In this document: positions 34,601-46,417 of the stretch, piece by piece | How positions within the stretch are numbered: position 1 is the first letter of the stretch | Layout of the letters: each line of letters opens with the position of its first letter | Source: Glycine soja | Lineage: Eukaryota; Streptophyta; Magnoliopsida; Fabales; Fabaceae | Assembly (NCBI RefSeq): GCF_004193775.1 | Contig: NC_041002.1 | Coordinates: forward strand, 12,932,485 to 12,996,484 | Direction of reading: 5' to 3' | Length of the DNA stretch: 64,000 nucleotides | Notes under the pieces: model-generated | The model's database searches: none | Seen by the model: the letters and a program-made list of their open reading frames with translations, nothing else | Told to the model about the DNA's origin: nothing | Program-made: the position numbers and the translations under genes

Positions 34601-35015
34601 CATGCTTGGTATGTTTCAGGTTCATAGACATTACTCTCTTATGATAAAACTACACAAATAATATACTAACAATTACATCACAAACCTTAAGTTGTAATAT
34701 GTGAAACAAGATTTACTACAATATTTGAGGGCCCTAATGAGTTGCAAGTGGCGCTAACTCAGGCCCTTAATGTATTTCTTTCCCACAAGATTGTCTTCCT
34801 ATGGTCGATTATATGTTGTCCACACTGGCTTGCCCTTAATCAACCTCATTAACTGTTTAGTCTTAGGCTTTTAGCAAATATACTACCAAGTACTAAGAAA
34901 TGTACTCATTCTCAGACCAATATAGTGTAGCCCAAGTTTTGACAAAACAGGGCTGCCAACAAGTAAGGACAATAAAAGAAAATTTACAAAACAGAGCAAT
35001 ATAGTCTAGCGGAGT
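31695..35015. other. CACTA-2 internal region without a recognised gene
   Basis: I see no gene I can name. A frame at 31714-31977 has a GT after ATCCCTGTTATAG and could be a captured exon, but I do not recognise the protein (GCGSSTPPYQIPVKLIPVIG). A poly-C run lies at 33070-33087. The composition is uneven and less AT-rich than the flanks, which fits captured host sequence, but this is not proven. Confidence 0.4.
33070..33087. repeat. Poly(C) homopolymer
   Basis: A run of about 17 C residues (G on the other strand). Homopolymers of this length are prone to sequencing error and slippage. Confidence 0.85.
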
Positions 35016-35605
35016 TCATAAAGATTGGTTTGTTATGCATTGTCTGGGTACTACAATGCCAACTGGATGAGTAGGCATCTCTATCTAGCATGTGCTATAC
35101 AGAGAGTAAGATAAATGGACAAGGCCATTATTGAACTTGACCTTAAATGTTCCCCTTGCATTGTAAATTACCCTGTTATTCTCCACGAGCCTTTGAAGTT
35201 TGAAACCAACATTCGTGTTGTAAGTACACGAAGCTTGATATCAAAGGTCACTGATTGCAGGCTCTTTTCCCTTGGCCTTTGAGTCAAAGGCTGCATTGTT
35301 TGTCAACACACGAGTCTGTCTGAGTGCAAAAGCTCAATGTGAAAGGACTCAAACCTCACCCCAAATCTCCTGTTAGGATTGGAATAATTTGCAAGGAGAG
35401 TGAATTCACCATGGGGTTTGGCGGTTTCATGGAAAGGTAGATAATCAGTGTTGCAATTCCACAGAATATAAGCACTAGGCTGAAATATGTATTGAAGGGT
35501 GGAAAGTTCATAAAGTTTGAAAAACTTATTAAGGTGTGATATAGGTTTTGAAGACTGAAAATTAAGTTGAAGCACTTTGCCATATAAACATTTAAAAGGT
35601 GTCAC
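35016..35605 (-). pseudogene. Captured NDR1/HIN1-like (LEA_2 domain) gene fragment
   Basis: The minus-strand frame contains PHGEFTLLANYSNPNRRFGV then RFESFHIELLHSDRLV. That is the characteristic core of NDR1/HIN1-like proteins (F-x-NPN-R-G-x-R-x-E-S ... L). After an in-frame TGA at 35305-35303 it goes on as QPLTQRPREKSLQSVTFDIK. After a frameshift near 35220 it reads NTNVGFKLQRLVENNRVIYN, then ARGTFKVKFNNGLVHLSYSL, then YSTC*IEM and GIVVPRQC, matching the usual C-terminus. The N-terminal cytosolic part and transmembrane helix are not seen clearly. Family members sit in the plasma membrane and act in defence and stress responses. Here it lies antisense to the CACTA-2 genes, and stops and a shift show it is a dead, transposon-carried copy. 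Confidence 0.6.
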
Positions 35606-36484
35606 AAACAGATTCAGTTCCTTTCCTATTTTCTTGTTGATTACTTTTGTATTCTATGTTTTTGGTACAAATTGAAATTCTATTCTAATATGTCATTTTT
35701 TTTGCTAACTTACTTTTAGGGATTGAAGGGATAGACTTTGGTTCGTATTGACAGTTTGTTAGTTGCCAAACTCGGACTGCAAAGGCAATAAGAGGTACAT
35801 ACTTCTTTTTTCCATTATTTCAGCCTTTTATACATGAATGGTATAAATTATTTTTTAAAATGTATTTATTATGTGTATGTGTATGTGCTACTGTGAAGTA
35901 GTTATTCCTAGGGATATCATTTTCCTTCGTTGGTAAGTGTTCGTGACATCATGCATCTTGGTTAAAATGAACATTATAACATTACATAGGAGTGTTCAAA
36001 TATGTAATACAAATAATTTTTTTATTTAACTTAAGTTGATCACTATTTGGATTTTAAGTTTGTTTTTAATATATTACCTCTATTGTCCATAAAAAAATAT
36101 GTCCATTTTGAGTGAACCGTAGTTTCCCGTTTGAGATTCCATACCATGATTACTACAAATAGTTTGGATTAGCCGTGGTATGGAATCTTGAATTGTCCGT
36201 TCAGACAGCTTGGGAACTCTCTATTTTTATTGTGTATTGCTTTGTTCTCTGGGTGCATACTTGATTGTGGTCATTTGATTTGACCGCTTTCATTTCGTGT
36301 ACTTGGAGACCAATGCGAAATGCTGCCAAAATTTTATCAAATTTAGCATGACATACCTAACTTGTAGTTTTGAATGAAGCAAAAAAAGGTTGTTCCTAAA
36401 TGGGATAGGACCTCACCTTGAAATGAAAAAAGTGAGAATTTCATGCATACAACATTACAGAGGCGCTTTGATACAATAGAAAAA
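35606..36484 (+). other. CACTA-2 spacer upstream of TNP2
   Basis: No protein frame is supported. The last 250 bp, up to the ATG at 36485, resemble the sequence upstream of the CACTA-1 TNP2 and probably hold the leader or intron. Confidence 0.4.
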
Positions 36485-39400
36485 ATGAATCGAAGTTGGA
36501 TTGAAGCACCGCGCATAAGTGATGAGAATGAAAAGGGTGTTGAATATTTCTTGGAATTTGCCCGACAAAATGCACCAGTGGTGGGTGGAAATTTTTTATG
36601 TCCATGTGTTAATTTCGTCAATGGAAGGCGTCATTCATTAAATGAGATTAGGACACATCTAATTTGTGATGGCTTCAGTTAGAGTTATACAAATTGGATA
36701 TGGCACGGTGAAATGCCAGACATCCCAACCACCGCTGACACTGAAGCGGTACATTCACAAATCGTAGATCGAATGGAAGACATGATACGAGATCTAGGGG
36801 TAGAGGGTTTTTTGGAAGCTCAAGGACCCTTCTATGATGCATTAAAAATAGATTCAATGGTGCCTTTGTACTTGGGGTGCACAATCTTCACTCGGTTATC
36901 TGCGGTGCTGGCTTTGGTCAACTTGAAGGCAAGATTTGGGTGGAGTGACAAAAGTTTCAGTGAGTTACTTCTGTTATTGAACAATATGCTTCCTAACGAC
37001 AAAAAATTACCAAAGACTCACTACGAGGCAAAGAAGATATTATGTCTTGTGGGTATGAAGTACCAGAAAATTCATGCATGTCGTAATGATTGTATCTTGT
37101 ACAAAAATGAGTTTGCAAAAATACGCAATTTCCCGACATGTGGGGTATCACGATAAAAATTGGCTGATGGCTAATGCAGTGATAATGGGGCCAGAAACAA
37201 CAATCGCCCATCAAAGGTTTGTTGGTACCTACCAATTATACCCAGACTTAAGCGTATGTTTGCTAACGCACACGATGCTTCAAACCAGACATGGCATGTA
37301 GTTGGCAGAAAAAAAGATGGCTTACTCCGACATCCTATTGATTCTCCTCAATGGAAGACAATTGATCACTTGTGTCCTGAATTTGGAGCGGAACCAAGAA
37401 ACCTATGGCTTGCTCATGCTTCGGATGGCATGAATCCATTTGGCAACTTGAGCAGTAGTCATAGTTCATGGCCTCTTTTGCTTATGATTTACAACTGTCC
37501 TCCTTGGTTATGCATGAAGCGCAAATACATCATGTTGTGTATGATGATAGCGGGTCCAAAACAGCCAGGAAACGATATTGATGTGTATTTAAGTCCATTC
37601 ATTGAAGACTTGTGCAAGTTGTGGGTAGACGGGGTTGATGTGTTTGATGCTCATGTTGGAAAAACCTTTTTGCTGCGTGCGATGCTATTTTGCACAGTTA
37701 ATGACTTTCCAGCTTATGGGAATTTGAGTAGATATAGTGTCAAGGGACACCACGCATGTCCAATCAGTGAGAAAAACACCAGTTTCCTCCAACTAAAACA
37801 TGGGAAGAAGACAGTATACACAAGGCACCAGAGATTTCTCAAACATTATCACCCGTATTGCCGATTGAAGAAAGCATTCAATGGAACCAATGAGCCTGAA
37901 GGAGCCCCAGAATCGTTAGCTGGACATGAAGTGTATGATCGTGTGAAAGACATCGTAAATGTTTTCGGTAAGACATGAAGGAAGGATCATGTTGACAGGA
38001 ACATTTGGAAGAAAAGGTCAATCTTCTTTGATCTTCCTTATTGGACCAATCTGCATGTTCTACATTGTCTCAACGTAATGCATGTGGAGAAAAATGTGTG
38101 ATAGTTTAATTGGCACCCTTCTTAACATCAAAGGCAAGACAAAGGATGGAATCAAATGTCGTCAGGATTTGGTTAACATGGGTATACGACACCAGTTGCA
38201 TCCGCAGCCTCAAGGTCGTCGAACGTATTTGCCCCTTGCATGTTACACAATGTCAACTAAGGAGAAAAAACATTTTTGTCATTTTCTAAAAAATGTTAAA
38301 GTTCCACAAGGATACTCTTCCATTATCAAGAGCCTTGGGTCAGTTGCTGATTTGAAGTTGGTTGGGTTGAAATCTCATGATTGTCACGTGTTAATGCAAC
38401 AACTGCTGCCAGTGGCCATTTGTGGTATCTTGCCAGAAAAAGTTAGGGTCGCCATAACCCGCTTGTGTTTTTTCTTTAATGCTATTTGTAGCAAGGTTGT
38501 CGAACCAAAACATCTGGATGATTTGGAGAACCAGGCAGCCATTATCTTATGTGAATTAGATATGTATTTTCCCTCATGGTTTTTTGACATCATGGTTCAC
38601 TTAATTGTTCATCTTGTACGGGAGATTCGGTTGTGTGGGTTGGTGTTTTTACATTGGATGTATCATGTTGAATGTTACATGAAGGTGTTGAAAGGATATA
38701 CAAAAAATCGATATCAACCAGAGGCTAGTATTATTGAAAGATACATTGTTGAGGAAGCTATTGAATTTTGTTCAGAATATATAAACATAGCTACACCAGT
38801 GGGAGTTCCTCAGAGTCGACATGACTTGTCCACTGAAGGTCGGGGCACTCGAGGATTCAATGTTGTAACCATGGATCGGCAACAACTATCACTAACGAAT
38901 CTATACATTTTACAGAACACAGTAGAGGTCATCCCATACATACATGCTCACAAACAACATGTGATCGGTATCCACCCAAAAATGAACATGATGAGGTTGT
39001 TGCAAGAGCATAACAGAACTTTCATCCAGTGGTTTAGACAAATAATTTTTGCAGATGACAAGGCTTCAAACATATTAAGATTGCTAGTTGTGGGTCCAAA
39101 TTTCAATGTTCCTACTTGGAAGGGATATGATATCAATCATTATTCTTTCTACACAAAGTCGCAGGATGCTAGAAGCAGTGTTCAAAATAGTGGGGTCACT
39201 TTTGATGGTCAATCGGATCACTTTTCTAGTGCTTCAGATAACAATCTGATTCAAGCGCACATGGCTTTCAATGTTGTAATTGAAGAAATCCGGGAGCTTG
39301 ATTACGGTGAATTTAGAGTACCTCTATTCAAGTGTTAGTGGGTGAATGGAAATACAGGTGTACGTCAAGACAAAATGGGATTCACCTTAGTAGACCTTCA

Positions 39401-39674
39401 AAAGGTAGGTTACAAGGACGACCCATTCATTATGGCAGCGCAAGCTCCACAGGTGTTTTATGTAGAAGATCCCAACGACGGTAGATAGTCAATGGTTTTG
39501 CAAGGTAGAACTATTTCTATCGATCACCATATTGACAGTTCAACAGTTGATGTCAGTGACATACCACCTTTCACGAAAGACATGTCTTTGATTAATGATG
39601 AAGAACCACAAGATAATGTATATGCAAATCGTACTGATCATGAGAAGGGTTTATGGGAGAACTATCCTTTGTAA
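36485..39674 (+). pseudogene. TNP2-type CACTA transposase, near full length, with stops and frameshifts
   Basis: The frame starts MNRSWIEAPRISDENEKGVE. It passes the Cys cluster (FLCPCVNFVNGRR), FGWSDKSFSELL and PIIPRLKRMF, then the core missing from CACTA-1 (IDSPQWKTIDHLCPEFGAEP, GMNPFGNLS, MIAGPKQPGNDIDVYLSP, YSVKGHHACPI). The C-terminal half follows (KKRSIFFDLPYW, VMHVEKNVCDSLIGTLLNI, FFDIMVHLIVHLVREI, KGYDINHYSFYTKSQD) up to ENYPL and a stop at 39674. It is broken by TAG 36680-36682, TAA 37154-37156 with a frameshift just after it, TGA 37976-37978 followed by a shift, TAG 39336-39338 and TAG 39486-39488. TNP2 is the catalytic transposase of En/Spm-type elements. This copy keeps all the main domains, so it is a good reference for the deletion in CACTA-1. 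Confidence 0.88.
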
Positions 39675-39800
39675 CTGTGTAAGCCTAAAGTACGATATAT
39701 ACTTATTCCATGTGTTTTAACTTTAATGCATTACTTTATAATTCAATTTACAACTTATTTCTCCATACATTATTGACTTTGTGCTAACTTAATTATTTTC

Positions 39801-40141
39801 TAAAGAAGCAAAGCTTCATGGTGAATCAAGAGTGATTCAAAGATGTTTTGATGATAACAAAGATGATAACAAAAGGTGATGACAAAGGTGATGACAAAAA
39901 ACTCAAAGGTCAATCAAAGAATGAGTTCAAGATATTCAAGATAGAATCAAGAACATTTCAAGATTCAAGAAGAAAGTTGAATTCAAGAATCAAGAATCAA
40001 GATTCAAGAGATCAAGATTCAAGAATCAAGAGAAGGCCTAATCAAGATAAGTATGAACAGGTTTTCTCAAAAACTTGAGTAGCACATGGTTTTTCACAAA
40101 ACATGTTTACCAAAGAGTTTTTACTCTCTGGTAATCGATTA
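39801..40141 (+). repeat. Truncated first LTR of the nested Copia element
   Basis: It matches the first 340 bp of the two full LTRs (AGAAGCAAAGCTTCATGGTG onward). The initial TGTAG is changed to TAAAG. It stops at the GATTA microhomology, after which internal-region sequence follows. Confidence 0.85.
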
Positions 40142-40634
40142 TGTGTTTTAAACTTAATTACTTTAATGATATATGACTAGAGGTATGCACTTTTATTTGG
40201 TTATTATGAATGACTTTCTGGATTATATGACATTCTATGAAGTATTATCTTTATAAGATTGATGAATGGTTAAGATATCTTGTTTGATTGTTTTTCTATT
40301 CTTGTGTATGTCATTTATGTGGTTTTTATATATATATTTGATCTATTCATGTTTCTTGCTTCATGATTGGTTTATATTCTTCCATGATTGTCTTGTGAAT
40401 GATTAGTAGTATATGTATGTTTCATACTTGTTACGCACTTTGGCTTTTTGTTGATGCCAAAGGGGGAGAGAAATAGGGATTAAATCAAGAACTCACATGA
40501 GTAATCAACTTAAGATAAGCATAAATCCAAAAACAAAGGGGGAGAATGGAAATTTATGTGAGTGATCGACTAGGAAAAAGTGTGTGTGTATGTTTCTTGA
40601 TTTCAGAAGTTGTCATCATCAAAAAGGGGGAGAT

Positions 40635-42258
40635 TGTAGAAGCAAAGCTTCATGGTGAATCAAGAGTGATTCAAAGATGTTTTGATGATAACAAAGATGA
40701 TAACAAAAGATGATGACAAAGGTGATGACAAAAAGCTCAAAGGTCAATCAAAGAATGAGTTCAAGATATTCAAGATAGAATCAAGAACACTTCAAGATTC
40801 AAGAGGAAAGTTGAATTCAAGAATCAAGAATCAAGATTCAAGAATCAAGAGAAGGCCTAATCAAGATAAGTATGAAAAGGTTTTCTCAAAACTTGAGTAG
40901 CACATGGTTTTTCTCAAAACATGTTTACCAAAGAGTTTTTACTTTCTGGTAATCGATTACCAGATTGTTGTAATCGATTACCAGTAGCAAAATGGATTTG
41001 AAAAATTTTTCAAACTGAATTTACAACGTTCCAATTAATTTCAAAAAGCTGTAATTGATCACAATGTTTTGGTAATCGATTATCAGTGCCTTTGAACGTT
41101 GAAATTCAAATTCAAATGTGAAGAGTCACATCCTTTCACATAAAAGCCTTGTGTAATCGATTACACTGATTTGGTAATCGATTACCAGTGATTGTTTCTG
41201 AATAAATCAAAAGATGTAACTCTTTAAAAGGATTTTGACTTTTTCAAATTGGTTTTAAGTTTTTCTAAAAGTTATAACTCTTCAAAATGATCCTCTTGAC
41301 CAGACATGAAGAGTCTATAAAAGCAAGGCTTTGTTTTGTATTATTCATTCATTCAATCCATCTTTTTAATACACTTATTCAATCAATCTTTTACAAGCCC
41401 TGAATCTCTTTGAACTTATTCTTCTTCTTTGTGCCAAAAGCTTTCCAAAGTTTTCTGGTTTTCTAAACCTTGAAAACTTGTGCTATTCATCTTTTCATTC
41501 TCTTCTCCCTTTGCCAAAAAGAATTCGCCAAGGACTAACCGCCTGAATTCTTTTTGTGTCTCTCTTCTCCCTTTTCCAAAAGAACAAATGACTAACTGCC
41601 TGAATTCTTTTGTGTCTCCCTTCTCCCTTGTCAAAGAATTCAAAACGACACAGTCTGAGAATTCTTTTGATTCTTCCCATTCCCTTATACAAAAGTGTTC
41701 AAAGGACTAACCGCCTAAGAATTCTTTTGTATCCCCATTCACAAAGTATCAAAGGTTTAACCGCCTGAGATCTTTGTCTTAACACATTGGAGGGTACATC
41801 TTTTGTGGTACAAGTAGAGGGTACATCTACTTGGGTTTGATTGAGAACAAGAGAGGGCACACCTCTTGTGGATCAGTTCTAGTGGAGGGTACATCCACTA
41901 GGTTCAAAGAGAACAAGGGAGGGTACATCCCTTATGGATCTTTGCTTGTAAAAGGATTTTTACAAGGTTGAAAGAAATCTCAAGGACCGCAGGTCGCTTG
42001 GGGACTGGATGTAGGCACGGGTTGTTGCCGAACCAATATAAAATATCTCGTGTGTTTGTCTCCTTCTTCCCTACTCTTTTACTTTCCGTTGTGCATTTTA
42101 ATTTCCGCTTTTACTTTTGGTTAATTTTCTCTTCTACTCCTTATTCTCTTAACAACATAAGTAAAAGCCTTAGAAGAGTAAATTTTTAATTAGTAAAGGT
42201 TTAGGAATAATTAATTCAACCTCCCTTCTTAATTATTCTGAGGCCACTTGATCCAGCA
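40635..42258 (+). repeat. Second (full) LTR of the nested Copia element
   Basis: 1624 bp, starts TGTAGAAGC and ends GATCCAGCA. It has a polypurine tract before it and a primer-binding site after it, so it serves as the 3' LTR of one unit and the 5' LTR of the next. A possible TATA box TATAAAAG is at 41316-41323. It contains about six copies of a TAATCGATTA palindrome and repeated 'GACTAACCGCCTGA' and 'GAGGGTACATC' motifs. Open frames read in it on both strands are repeat artefacts. Confidence 0.88.
41316..41323 (+). promoter_or_regulatory. TATA box of the Copia LTR
   Basis: TATAAAAG follows AAGAGTC and is conserved at the same place in the third LTR (45456-45463). It is the expected start of the retrotransposon transcript. 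Confidence 0.55.
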
Positions 42259-42260
42259 AG

Positions 42261-42272
42261 TGGTATCAGAGC
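42261..42272 (+). other. Copia primer-binding site (initiator methionine tRNA)
   Basis: TGGTATCAGAGC lies two bases after the LTR end. It is the standard sequence complementary to the 3' end of plant initiator tRNA-Met used by most Copia elements. Confidence 0.88.
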
Positions 42273-42308
42273 AGGTTTCTTGTAGAAAGTTTAACAACTT
42301 CAAGATTA

Positions 42309-42485
42309 ATGGCCTCTTTAGATTCTTTGTCTTTCAAAAGTATTTTCAGGAACAGGTTATTCCAAGATCATGATGAAGACCAAGTCAATTTTTGTCTCAT
42401 GACAAAATCTCATGATAACAACGAAGAAGAATCTATAAGGAAGAAGTGGTATATCGACAGTGGATGTTCCAAGCATATGACATGA
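42309..42485 (+). pseudogene. Copia gag-protease remnant
   Basis: The frame starts MASLDSLSFKSIFRNRLFQD and soon reads RKKWYIDSGCSKHMT, the protease active-site region (D-S-G) and zinc-finger flank of Copia polyproteins, before a TGA. Nearly all of gag is missing between the two parts, so this is an internally deleted remnant. Downstream sequence has no integrase or reverse transcriptase until the RNase H tail at 43882. Confidence 0.65.
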
Positions 42486-42894
42486 GATGTATCCAAATTT
42501 ACAACCATTTTCCCCCAAGTAAAGTGGACATGTTACATACAGCGACAACAATATTAGTAAAATCTCAAAAGAGGTAACATCTAAGCCATCTCTATGAATT
42601 AAGGTATGATTAGTATTTTCAGTTAAGTTATTTTTGTGGATAATAGAAAATAATTGTTGAAATTGTTTGATTGTGTTTACAATGTTTAATTAACTATATT
42701 AGGTTTTAATTTTGAATATATATGATTAATTGATTTTTTTTTAATTGATAAATGCTTGAATTGCTTAAGATAAGTCCAAAATTATTTAATTATGTTAAAA
42801 TTTATCATGATTAATTAACTATATTTAGTTTAAAAGAATTTATGTATACATGATTGATTTTTTGTCTTTGGTAATTGTGTCCAACTTTTTAGAA

Positions 42895-43165
42895 GTTTGA
42901 AAATTAAAATTTGGAAGTTATTGGAAGTTTGAAAATTAAAATTTGGAAGTTAATAGAAGTTGAAAGTTGAAAATAGAAGTTGGAAGTTGAAAATGGAAGT
43001 TACTAGAAACTGAAAGTTGAAAATGGAAGTTGAAAATTAGAAGTGGAAGTTATTGGAAGTTGGAAGTTGAAATTTGAAATTTAAAATTTGAAATTTGAAA
43101 TTTGAAATTTGAAATTTGAAATTTGAAATTTAAAATTGAAATTTAAAAAATTTGAAATTTGAAAT
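42895..43165. repeat. GAAGTT / GAAATTT tandem tract in the Copia internal region
   Basis: Repeating units of GGAAGTTGAAAAT change into a 7-bp GAAATTT array (about 43060-43165). This is simple-sequence expansion inside the deleted polyprotein region. Confidence 0.85.
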
Positions 43166-43881
43166 TTTTTTTGAAAGTATTGTGCATAGTTAGTTGATTG
43201 TTAATTAAATTTAATTAATTTGAAATGATTGATGATTGATTGTGCTTGAAAGCTATTATGATTTTTTTATTTAAAAGTTATGTTGATTATTTTGATAATA
43301 TATATTTTTAAAATAATTATGCATGATTTTTTATGTAATATGTGATTAGTCATTTATGAATGGTTATGTATGGTTTTATATCTCTTGTATGATTCTTGCA
43401 TATTTTTTAATATGACATGAGAATTACTTGCTTAAGGTTCATTCATAAAGTTTTTCAAAATCCATTATATTATATTTATTTATTTTTATATAAGAATTTT
43501 CATATATAAAGTATCTTTTTGATTCTAAAAAATGTGTTATCAAGCATAAGCATGATAAAGATATTGAGCATGTAGATTTCAGAGAAAATAATGATTACAT
43601 GATTGATTGAGTTCTTTGAACTTTCTAAGTTTTTAAATCACCTTTAACAAATTTGAATGTTTGATGATGCCTGTGATCTATATCCTTCAATCCTTGTGTA
43701 ATTCTTGTTTGATATGTTTGATTTACTTAATTGATTGTTCAAAATATTTTTTATGCTTTTCAAAACTATTATATTTTATTTCAAATAAAATTATTTTGAT
43801 GTGACGAAACAATCTATGTTAAAAAGAACTCATCTTGGTAAGTGTTGATAGTCAATTAGCACTTAGTCTTAGGAAAAAGGT

Positions 43882-44013
43882 GACTGTGTTTTAAAATTTG
43901 TAGATACTAAAAACCAACTTGTAGACATCTTCACACAACGACTAACTAAAGATTCTTTCTACACCATTAGAAGAGAATTAGGACTTCTAGATGCAAGTAA
44001 CTTAGACAAATGA
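43882..44013 (+). pseudogene. Copia polyprotein C-terminal tail (RNase H end)
   Basis: The frame reads KFVDTKNQLVDIFTQRLTKD then IRRELGLLDASNLDK and a stop. It matches the last conserved part of Copia polyproteins (the 'LADIFTKPL' region). Only 44 codons are left; the reverse transcriptase and integrase have been deleted. About 750 bp of non-coding sequence follows before the polypurine tract, as in SIRE-type elements that carry extra sequence there. Confidence 0.7.
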
Positions 44014-44745
44014 TTTATGTTTTGATGACTTATGACTTATTTGTTATTTATGCACATATGCTTCTATTATAATGTGAGGATAATTTATTATCTTGCTTGA
44101 TTTCTATAAGCTTCTCTCTTTTATTGTTAAATTATTATATTTTGTTTTTAAGCCTTGCATTTGGCTATGTTTTAATGACATTTGAATACTTAGTATTTCT
44201 TTTAATACTTGCTTAGTATGAATGAATATGATGATTATATTGACTTGCTCTTGGTTGTTTATGATTATGTGTTTTAAACTTAATTACTTTAATGATATAT
44301 GACTAGAGGTATGCACTTTTATTTGGTTATTATGAATGACTTTCTGGATTATATGACATTCTATGAAGTATTATCTTTATAAGATTGATGAATGGTTAAG
44401 ATATCTTGTTTGATTGTTTTTCTATTCTTGTGTATGTCATTTATGTGGCTTTTATATATATATTTGATCTATTCATGTTTCTTGCTTCATGGTTGGTTTA
44501 TATTCTTCCATGATTGTCTTGTGAATGATTAGTAGTATATGTATGTTTCATACTTGTTACGCACTTTGGCTTTTTGTTGATGCCAAAGGGGGAGAGAAAT
44601 AGGGATTAAATCAAGAACTCACATGAGTAATCAACTTAAGATAAGCATAAATCCAAAAACAAAGGGGAGAATGGAAATTTATGTGAGTGATCGACTAGGA
44701 AAAAGTGTGTGTGTATGTTTCTTGATTTCAGAAGTTGTCATCATC

Positions 44746-44759
44746 AAAAAGGGGGAGAT
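44746..44759 (+). other. Copia polypurine tract
   Basis: AAAAAGGGGGAGAT lies directly before the third LTR. The same sequence is at 40621-40634 before the second LTR. It primes plus-strand DNA synthesis. Confidence 0.8.
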
Positions 44760-46398
44760 TGTAGAAGCAAAGCTTCATGGTGAATCAAGAGTGATTCAAA
44801 GATGTTTTAATGATAATAAAGATGATAACAAAAGATGATGACAAAGGTGATGACAAAAAGCTCAAAGGTCAATCAAAGAATGAGTTCAAGATATTCAAGA
44901 TAGAATCAAGAACACTTCAAGATTCAAGAGGAAAGTTGAATTCAAGAATCAAGAATCAAGATTCAAGAGATCAAGATTCAAGAATCAAGAGAAGACCTAA
45001 TCAAGATAAGTATGAAAAGGTTTTCTCAAAACTTGAGTAGCACATGGTTTTTCTCAAAACATGTTTACCAAAGAGTTTTTACTTTCTGGTAATCGATTAC
45101 CAGATTGTTGTAATCGATTACCAGTAGCAAAATGGATTTGAAAAATTTTTCAAACTGAATTTACAACGTTCCAATTAATTTCAAAAAGCTGTAATCGATC
45201 ACAATGTTTTGGTAATCGATTATCAGTGCCTTTGAACGTTGAAATTCAAATTCAAATGTGAAGAGTCACATCCTTTCACATAAAAGCCTTGTGTAATCGA
45301 TTACACTGATTTGGTAATCGATTACCAGTGATTGTTTCTGAATAAATCAAAAGATGTAACTCTTTAAAAGGATTTTGACTTTTTCAAATTGGTTTTAAGT
45401 TTTTCTAAAAGTTATAACTCTTCAAAATGATCCTCTTGACCAGACATGAAGAGTCTATAAAAGCAAGGCTTTGTTTTGCATTATTCATTCATTCAATCCA
45501 TCTTTTTGATACACTTATTCAATCAATCTTTTACAAGCCCTGAATCTCTTTGAACTTCTTCTTCTTCTTTGTGCCAAAAGCTTTCCAAAGTTTTCTGGTT
45601 TTCTAAACCTTGAAAACTTGTGCTATTCATCTTTTCATTCTCTTCTCCCTTTGCCAAAAAGAATTCGCCAAGGACTAACCGCCTGAATTCTTTTTGTGTC
45701 TCTCTTCTCCCTTTTCCAAAAGAACAAAGGACTAACTGCCTTAATTCCTTTGTGTCTCCCTTCTCCCTTGTCAAAGAATTCAAAACGACACAGTCTGAGA
45801 ATTCTTTTGATTCTTCCCATTCCCTTATACAAAAGTGTTCAAAGGACTAACCGCCTGAGAATTCTTTTGTATCCCCATTCACAAAGTATCAAAGGTTTAA
45901 CCGCCTGAGATCTTTGTCTTAACACATTGGAGGGTACATCCTTTGTGGTATAAGTAGAGGGTACATCTACTTGGGTTTGACTGAGAACAAAAGAGGGTAC
46001 ATCTCTTGTGGATCAGTTCTAGTGGAGGGTACATCCACTAGGTTCAAAGAGAACAAGGGAGGGTACATCCCTTGTGGATCTTTGCTTGTAAAAGGATTTT
46101 TACAAGGTTGAAAGAAATCTCAAGGATCGCAGGTCGCTTGGGGACTGGATGTAGGCACGAGTTGTTGCCGAACCAGTATAAAAACTCTGGTGTGTTTGTC
46201 TCCTTCTTCCCTACTCTTTTACTTTCCGCTGTGCATTTTAATTTCCGCTTTTACTTTTGGTTAAGTTTCTCTTCTACTCCTTATTCTCTTAGCAACATAA
46301 GTAAAAGCCTTAGAAGAGTAAATTTTTAATTAGTAAAGGTTTAGGAATAATTAATTCAACCCCCCTTCTTAATTATTATAAGGCCACTTGATCCAACA
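44760..46398 (+). repeat. Third (full) LTR of the nested Copia element
   Basis: 1639 bp, starts TGTAGAAGC and ends GATCCAACA, then the target duplication TTTTC. It is nearly identical to the LTR at 40635-42258 apart from scattered substitutions and a 15-bp extra unit (AGATCAAGATTC-type) near 44966. The TATA-like TATAAAAG is at 45456-45463. The high similarity of the two LTRs shows a fairly recent origin. Confidence 0.88.
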
Positions 46399-46417
46399 TT
46401 TTCCCTTTCGCAGGCTA

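Larger units (their letters stand above)
39801..46398 (+). mobile_element. Nested Copia (SIRE/Maximus-like) element with three LTR copies, rearranged
   Basis: It is flanked by the exact 5-bp duplication TTTTC (39796-39800 and 46399-46403). In order: a 5' LTR fragment (39801-40141), 493 bp from the 3' end of an internal region (40142-40634), a full LTR (40635-42258), a primer-binding site and shortened internal region (42259-44759), and a full LTR (44760-46398). The first junction has the 5-bp microhomology GATTA (40137-40141 and 44263-44267). Polypurine tracts precede both full LTRs. The single target duplication shows one insertion that later became a tandem by unequal recombination and then lost sequence. 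It lies in the intron or spacer between TNP2 and the TnpA-like gene of CACTA-2. Confidence 0.85.

Noticed and set aside
41416..45908. Open frames on both strands in the Copia LTRs (for example 41416-41643 and 45620-45850)
   Set aside because: They lie in LTR repeats (AAGGACTAACCGCCTGA units) and are open by composition. The coding region of the element is elsewhere.
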